Shown in pieces: positions 60,759 to 64,000 of a DNA stretch of 64,000 bases. Each line of letters begins with the position of its first letter. The first letter of the stretch is position 1. Below the pieces are notes generated by a model. The model saw only the letters and a program-made list of their open reading frames with translations. It did not search any database and was not told the origin of the DNA. A program made the translations under genes and the position numbers. Origin of the DNA: Fimbriimonadaceae bacterium (GTDB lineage Bacteria > Armatimonadota > Fimbriimonadia > Fimbriimonadales > Fimbriimonadaceae); contig JABAQM010000001.1 of NCBI GenBank assembly GCA_019187105.1, positions 2,076,734 through 2,140,733 of the forward strand, written 5' to 3'.

Positions 60759-61313
60759 ATGATAAAACAGCGCGCGTTCGCCTCGGTTGAAATACTTGTA
60801 CATCGCCAATGGACTTCTTCTGCCGCGAAAGCGACGCACGATCGATCCGATGAACGTTGTTCCCAAGAGCTCGGTAGACGGAATCGCCGAGACCATCAAG
60901 ATCGCTCCCATGTCCGAGGTGATTCCCTGTATCAACGACACGTCCGGGGCGTCCGGCCAAGCGTACAAGACGCACCGATCGATGAACGCGATCAAGATGC
61001 TGGATGGCTCGCCTTTCGTCGGTGAGAACGTGAACCAGATCGGCAAGGACTACTATGCGGTAACCAATGTGGAAGCCGAGCAAACCTTCGACAAGTGCGC
61101 CAAAGACTCCGCCAACGGCCTCTTGCACATCGCGTACATCGCTCGGGCCACCGACACCAGGGCGGCGCGGTTTACATCTATGCGGATACCCACGCCAAGT
61201 TCGAGAAGCTCGCCAAAACGCTCGATCCGAACCGGTGGCAGTGGGGAAAGCGCGCCTATACTGCGGGCGGCGGCAGGATCTTCAAGAGCGGAACCTCCGA
61301 AGAAGTCCAGTAA
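60759..61313 (+). pseudogene. broken prepilin-type (H-X9-DG class) protein
   Basis: A remnant spread over two frames. It starts ATG 60759 with Shine-Dalgarno GAGAGG 6 nt upstream: MIKQRAFASVEILV, a degraded form of the FTLIELLVVIAI prepilin N terminus. After about residue 14 the frame changes (near 60800) to IANGLLLPRKRR ... HIAYIARATD, then changes back near 61170 to GGAVYIYADTHAKFEKL, DPNRWQWGKRAY, the usual C-terminal end of H-X9-DG prepilins (normally DGHAK). Two single-base indels in opposite senses would explain it. The peptidase-recognition Gly and the Glu5 context are also poor, so it is probably dead rather than a sequencing artefact. Confidence 0.65.
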
Positions 61314-61332
61314 ATTGGCCAATTCTGGAATA

Positions 61333-61363
61333 GTCCTCGGCGAAAATGCCGGGGACTTTTCTT
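61333..61363 (+). terminator. rho-independent terminator
   Basis: GTCCTCGGC (61333-61341) pairs with GCCGGGGAC (61348-61356), one wobble, loop GAAAAT, followed by TTTTCTT (61357-61363). A complete intrinsic terminator 20 bp after the prepilin remnant. Confidence 0.88.
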
Positions 61364-61431
61364 GGTCCGAGCCTGCTGCGGGGTAGGAATCTGACCACGC
61401 CAAAGTCTATAATAGGAAGGTCCCGCGCCCC

Positions 61432-61782
61432 ATGTTCAACCTGCTTCCGGCCCTCATCCTGCTGATGCTGCAGGCTCCAGGCTCCCCGATGGTGGAGCCG
61501 GGTCAGCCGGCTTGGAAGACGATTATCGGCGCACAGGCACTGGCGGACACCGATGGCGACGCGTTCGATGCAGAGGCGCCCGTGGCGTCAGTATCGTCCG
61601 TCGTAACTCTACTTCGGTGGTGCGCGTTCATAGCGCTTCTGGGAAACGAGCTTGCTGCCGAGCAGGATCAGCCCACCATATCGGAGGCGCCTCAGCGTCG
61701 CTGTTCTGAGCCGCAAAGGGGATCGCTTGAACCGGGCTTTCTAACCCCCGGCCGTACCCGCGACGGCCCAGTGCTCGCTTGA
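61432..61782 (+). CDS. small hydrophobic leader-like ORF upstream of secA
   Basis: A 116-residue open frame. A perfect TATAAT (61408-61413) is 18 nt before the ATG, so a short leader is expected; AGGAAGG follows the -10 directly and would be partly outside the transcript. The N terminus is signal-like ([16 protein letters not shown]); a second hydrophobic stretch is [15 protein letters not shown]. The C terminus ends [15 protein letters not shown]. Codon choice is normal in the first ~55 codons and less typical afterwards, so a frameshift or a shorter true peptide is possible. No homologue is recognised. Position just before secA is reminiscent of secretion-monitor leaders, but this is inference. 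Confidence 0.4.
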   Translation: MFNLLPALILLMLQAPGSPMVEPGQPAWKTIIGAQALADTDGDAFDAEAPVASVSSVVTLLRWCAFIALLGNELAAEQDQPTISEAPQRRCSEPQRGSLEPGFLTPGRTRDGPVLA

Positions 61783-61815
61783 ATCACATTCGTCCGACGC
61801 GCCTTGGTGCGCGTC
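61750..61815 (+). promoter_or_regulatory. two hairpins upstream of secA
   Basis: Hairpin 1: GGCCGT (61750-61755) with ACGGCC (61763-61768), loop of 7, inside the end of the small ORF. Hairpin 2: GACGCG (61796-61801) with CGCGTC (61810-61815), loop CCTTGGTG, 25 nt before the secA ATG. No Shine-Dalgarno precedes secA, so the structures could affect its translation or mRNA stability. Confidence 0.4.
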
Positions 61816-61840
61816 CCAGTGCGTTCAACGAGCATTTACT

Positions 61841-64000
61841 ATGGTTAGCTTTCTAAGAAAATTATTTGACACAAGCGAAAAGGACGTCAAGGTCCTTCAA
61901 CCCATCGTCGACCAGATCAACGGCCTAGAACCTTCGATCCAAGCCCTCTCCGATGAAGAACTTCGAGCCAAGGCCCAAGAGCTGAGGGTTCGAGCGCGCG
62001 GCGGTGAGGCATTGGACGATCTGTTGCCGGAGACGTTTGCCATCGTTCGCGAGGTGAGCCGCCGTACCCTCGGGATGCGGCAGTTCGACGTCCAGTTGCT
62101 GGGCAGCATGGTTCTGCACCAGGGACGGATCTCCGAAATGAAGACTGGCGAAGGCAAGACGCTTGTCGCCGTTGCAGCGATGGTCCTCAATGCCTTAAGC
62201 GGCCACGGCGCCCACCTCGTGACGGTCAATGACTACCTGGCCCGTCGCGACGCGGTCTGGATGGGACCGATCTACCACTTCATGGGCCTTACCGTTGGCA
62301 TCATCCAAGGCCAGGGCGCCGATTCGGATGAGCTCGGTGGCAGTTACCGATATGCACCAGGTGCTCTCCACGACGACCCGCGCTACCTGAACCTCGTACC
62401 CTGCAGTCGGCGCGAGGCATACGAGTGCGACATCACCTACGGCACCAACCACGAGTTCGGGTTCGACTATCTGCGAGACAACATGGCGTTCGACAAGGAC
62501 GACCTCGTGATGACCGAGCTGCACTACGCCATCATCGACGAGGTCGACTCGATTCTGATCGACGAAGCTCGTACGCCTCACATCATCAGCGGCCCTTCGA
62601 TGGAGGATGTTTCGGTTTACAAGGAAGTCGACAAGGTCGTGCGCACCATGAAGGAGGAGATCCACTACACCTCCGACAAGAAGAACCACCAAGCAAGCCT
62701 TACCGAAGAAGGCATGGACTATGTGGAGCAGCAGATGTCGATCGACAACATCGCGAGCGACCCCAAGATCTTTCACCACGTGAACGCCTCGGTCAAGGCG
62801 TATGCGATCTTCCAGAAGGACGTCGACTACGTCGTTCGCAACAACGAAGTCGTGATCGTCGACGAGAACACGGGCCGGATGATGTTCGGTCGCCGATACT
62901 CGGACGGCCTTCACCAGGCGCTTGAGGCAAAGGAAGGGGTACCCGTCCAACGCGAAAGCCAAACGGTGGCGGTCATCACGTTCCAGAACCTCTTCCGCCT
63001 CTACGAAAAGCTTGCGGGAATGACCGGTACGGCCAAGACCGAGGAAGACGAATTCAGAAAGATCTATGGCCTGGACGTCGTCACGATTCCGACCCATCGG
63101 CCGATGATCCGAACGGACAACGAGGACACGGTCTACAAATCGATGGATGCCAAGTTCCGTGGCATCGCGCGCGAGATCATGCGCCTGTACACCAAGCAGC
63201 AGCCGGTGCTGGTTGGAACGAGATCGATCGAAATGTCGGAGATGGTCTCCCACCAGCTGTCGGCCGATATGCTGCAGCGATTGCTCCTGGCCGATCGCCT
63301 ATTCGAGATCAAGGAGACGGGCAAGGACTTCTCAAAAGACATCCGGAAGGAGATCGATGCGATCGTCACCCAGCCGCTGACCGAGATCAATCGCCAGGCG
63401 CTCTCCCAACTTCTTTCCCAGTGCGATTTGCCCGGCGACCCCTTCGCCAAGGTCCACTATGATTGGTACCTGTCGAAGTATCAAATCCCGGCCGAGAACG
63501 AGACTTACCTGGATGAGGCGCTCCGGCACGGCATCCCGCACAACATTCTCAACGCGAAATTCCACGAGCGGGAAGCTCTGATCATTGCCGAAGCCGGTAG
63601 AAAGGGCGCGGTGACGATCGCCACCAACATGGCCGGCCGCGGCGTCGACATCTTGCTCGGTGGCCGTGTGGCAGACGAGCAAGTTGAGCGGTCTCGCGAC
63701 AGCTCCGGCGACGAGGCGTTTGAGAACTACCACGATTCCACCTTTGCGAGCTTCCGCCGTGGAGGGAAGGAGCGCGCTGCTCCGCCACTCCCCCTCGATA
63801 ACCAGGAGCGGGCGGGTCTGGCTGAGCAAGTACGCGCGCTTGGCGGCCTCTATATCTTGGGCACCGAGCGGCACGAGAGCCGCCGAATCGACAACCAGCT
63901 TCGCGGTCGCGCAGGCCGACAAGGAGATCCGGGCGAATCGAAGTTCTTTGTCTCACTGGAAGATCAGCTCTGGAAGATCTTCAACGCGAAGATGCTCGAG
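61841..64000 (+). CDS. secA: protein translocase ATPase SecA (5' part, runs off the window)
   Basis: The first 720 codons of SecA, with no stop before the window end. SecA drives Sec-dependent export of the many signal-peptide proteins encoded here. N terminus [20 protein letters not shown]; Walker A region [15 protein letters not shown]-like Walker [23 protein letters not shown]; and the helicase motifs [10 protein letters not shown] and RGRAGRQGD. Two regions are longer than in E. coli SecA: about 80 extra residues between [11 protein letters not shown] and [10 protein letters not shown], and about 50 extra between [10 protein letters not shown] and [10 protein letters not shown]. The start ATG 61841 has no visible Shine-Dalgarno. 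Confidence 0.97.
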   Translation, partial: MVSFLRKLFDTSEKDVKVLQPIVDQINGLEPSIQALSDEELRAKAQELRVRARGGEALDDLLPETFAIVREVSRRTLGMRQFDVQLLGSMVLHQGRISEMKTGEGKTLVAVAAMVLNALSGHGAHLVTVNDYLARRDAVWMGPIYHFMGLTVGIIQGQGADSDELGGSYRYAPGALHDDPRYLNLVPCSRREAYECDITYGTNHEFGFDYLRDNMAFDKDDLVMTELHYAIIDEVDSILIDEARTPHIISGPSMEDVSVYKEVDKVVRTMKEEIHYTSDKKNHQASLTEEGMDYVEQQMSIDNIASDPKIFHHVNASVKAYAIFQKDVDYVVRNNEVVIVDENTGRMMFGRRYSDGLHQALEAKEGVPVQRESQTVAVITFQNLFRLYEKLAGMTGTAKTEEDEFRKIYGLDVVTIPTHRPMIRTDNEDTVYKSMDAKFRGIAREIMRLYTKQQPVLVGTRSIEMSEMVSHQLSADMLQRLLLADRLFEIKETGKDFSKDIRKEIDAIVTQPLTEINRQALSQLLSQCDLPGDPFAKVHYDWYLSKYQIPAENETYLDEALRHGIPHNILNAKFHEREALIIAEAGRKGAVTIATNMAGRGVDILLGGRVADEQVERSRDSSGDEAFENYHDSTFASFRRGGKERAAPPLPLDNQERAGLAEQVRALGGLYILGTERHESRRIDNQLRGRAGRQGDPGESKFFVSLEDQLWKIFNAKMLE

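Noticed and set aside
1-64000. Prophage, IS element or genomic island
   Set aside because: No transposase, integrase, inverted-repeat ends, target duplications or phage structural genes; the CHAP protein at 148 alone is not evidence of phage.

Overview
The window is 64 kb of GC-rich, densely packed bacterial chromosome. It looks like a member of the Armatimonadota, probably Fimbriimonadia. This is an inference from several traits: two PEP-CTERM proteins with VPEPA(S/T) anchors, a remnant of the H-X9-DG type of prepilin, many secreted glycoside hydrolases, a Tat-exported Gfo/Idh oxidoreductase, TIGR03790 and DUF5703-like proteins, and heavy use of GTG/TTG starts. There are no rRNA genes, no CRISPR array and no insertion sequence; I noticed no tRNA, and the genes look like resident chromosome rather than an island.

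Layout. 0.1-6.4 kb: a CHAP amidase, an exported internal-repeat protein, a GYF_2 membrane protein, then a leftward coupled chain prmC - secreted DUF5703/LamG glycosidase-like protein - DinB protein. 6.5-13.6 kb: a BMP/PnrA-type (nucleoside-like) ABC transporter (lipoprotein, ATPase, permease 1), interrupted by an exported protein and a leftward PEP-CTERM gene, then continuing as permease 2 coupled to a tandem-domain pyruvoyl-tetrahydropterin synthase. 13.6-20.3 kb: exported redoxin, tsaE, polysaccharide deacetylase + glycosyltransferase, bifunctional NAD(P)HX repair enzyme, SprT-like protein, Gfo/Idh oxidoreductase, small c-type cytochrome-like protein. 20.3-28.5 kb: a 1161-residue CHASE/PAS/GGDEF diguanylate cyclase, a leftward cell-envelope cluster (FemAB/GNAT-like, GT2, TIGR03790 lipoprotein, exported protein), and a TlpA-like thioredoxin. 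28.6-38.2 kb: M29 aminopeptidase, PhyH dioxygenase, cyclophilin, an orphan DppBC-type permease pair, a GH78-like rhamnosidase, a lone flagellin-like protein, phosphopentomutase, ThuA protein. 38.2-46.0 kb: RbsA/RbsC/binding-protein sugar ABC transporter with aldo/keto reductase, GH29 fucosidase, GNAT and NhaA. 46.0-54.0 kb: CT398-type coiled-coil zinc-ribbon protein, lipoprotein, GT2, PEP-CTERM beta-propeller, clan-A glycosidase, membrane class III cyclase homologue, FolE2. 54.0-60.3 kb: FHA/FHA/VWA operon, L,D-transpeptidase, DedA, cupin_5, ArsR. 60.3-64.0 kb: a broken prepilin gene, a small leader ORF, and secA, which runs off the end.

How the genes work together. Nucleoside or sugar uptake (the BMP system, the Rbs-like system, phosphopentomutase) and extracellular glycan breakdown (DUF5703, GH78, GH29, clan-A glycosidase) point to a heterotroph living on plant or microbial polysaccharides. 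FolE2 and the tandem PTPS are the first two steps of a pterin or deazapurine pathway. The most notable genome-wide feature is start-site architecture: about 17 genes have a TANNNT-like -10 hexamer only 5-10 nt upstream of the start codon and no Shine-Dalgarno sequence, which is the signature of leaderless mRNAs. Other genes have strong Shine-Dalgarno sites or are coupled by NTGA overlaps.
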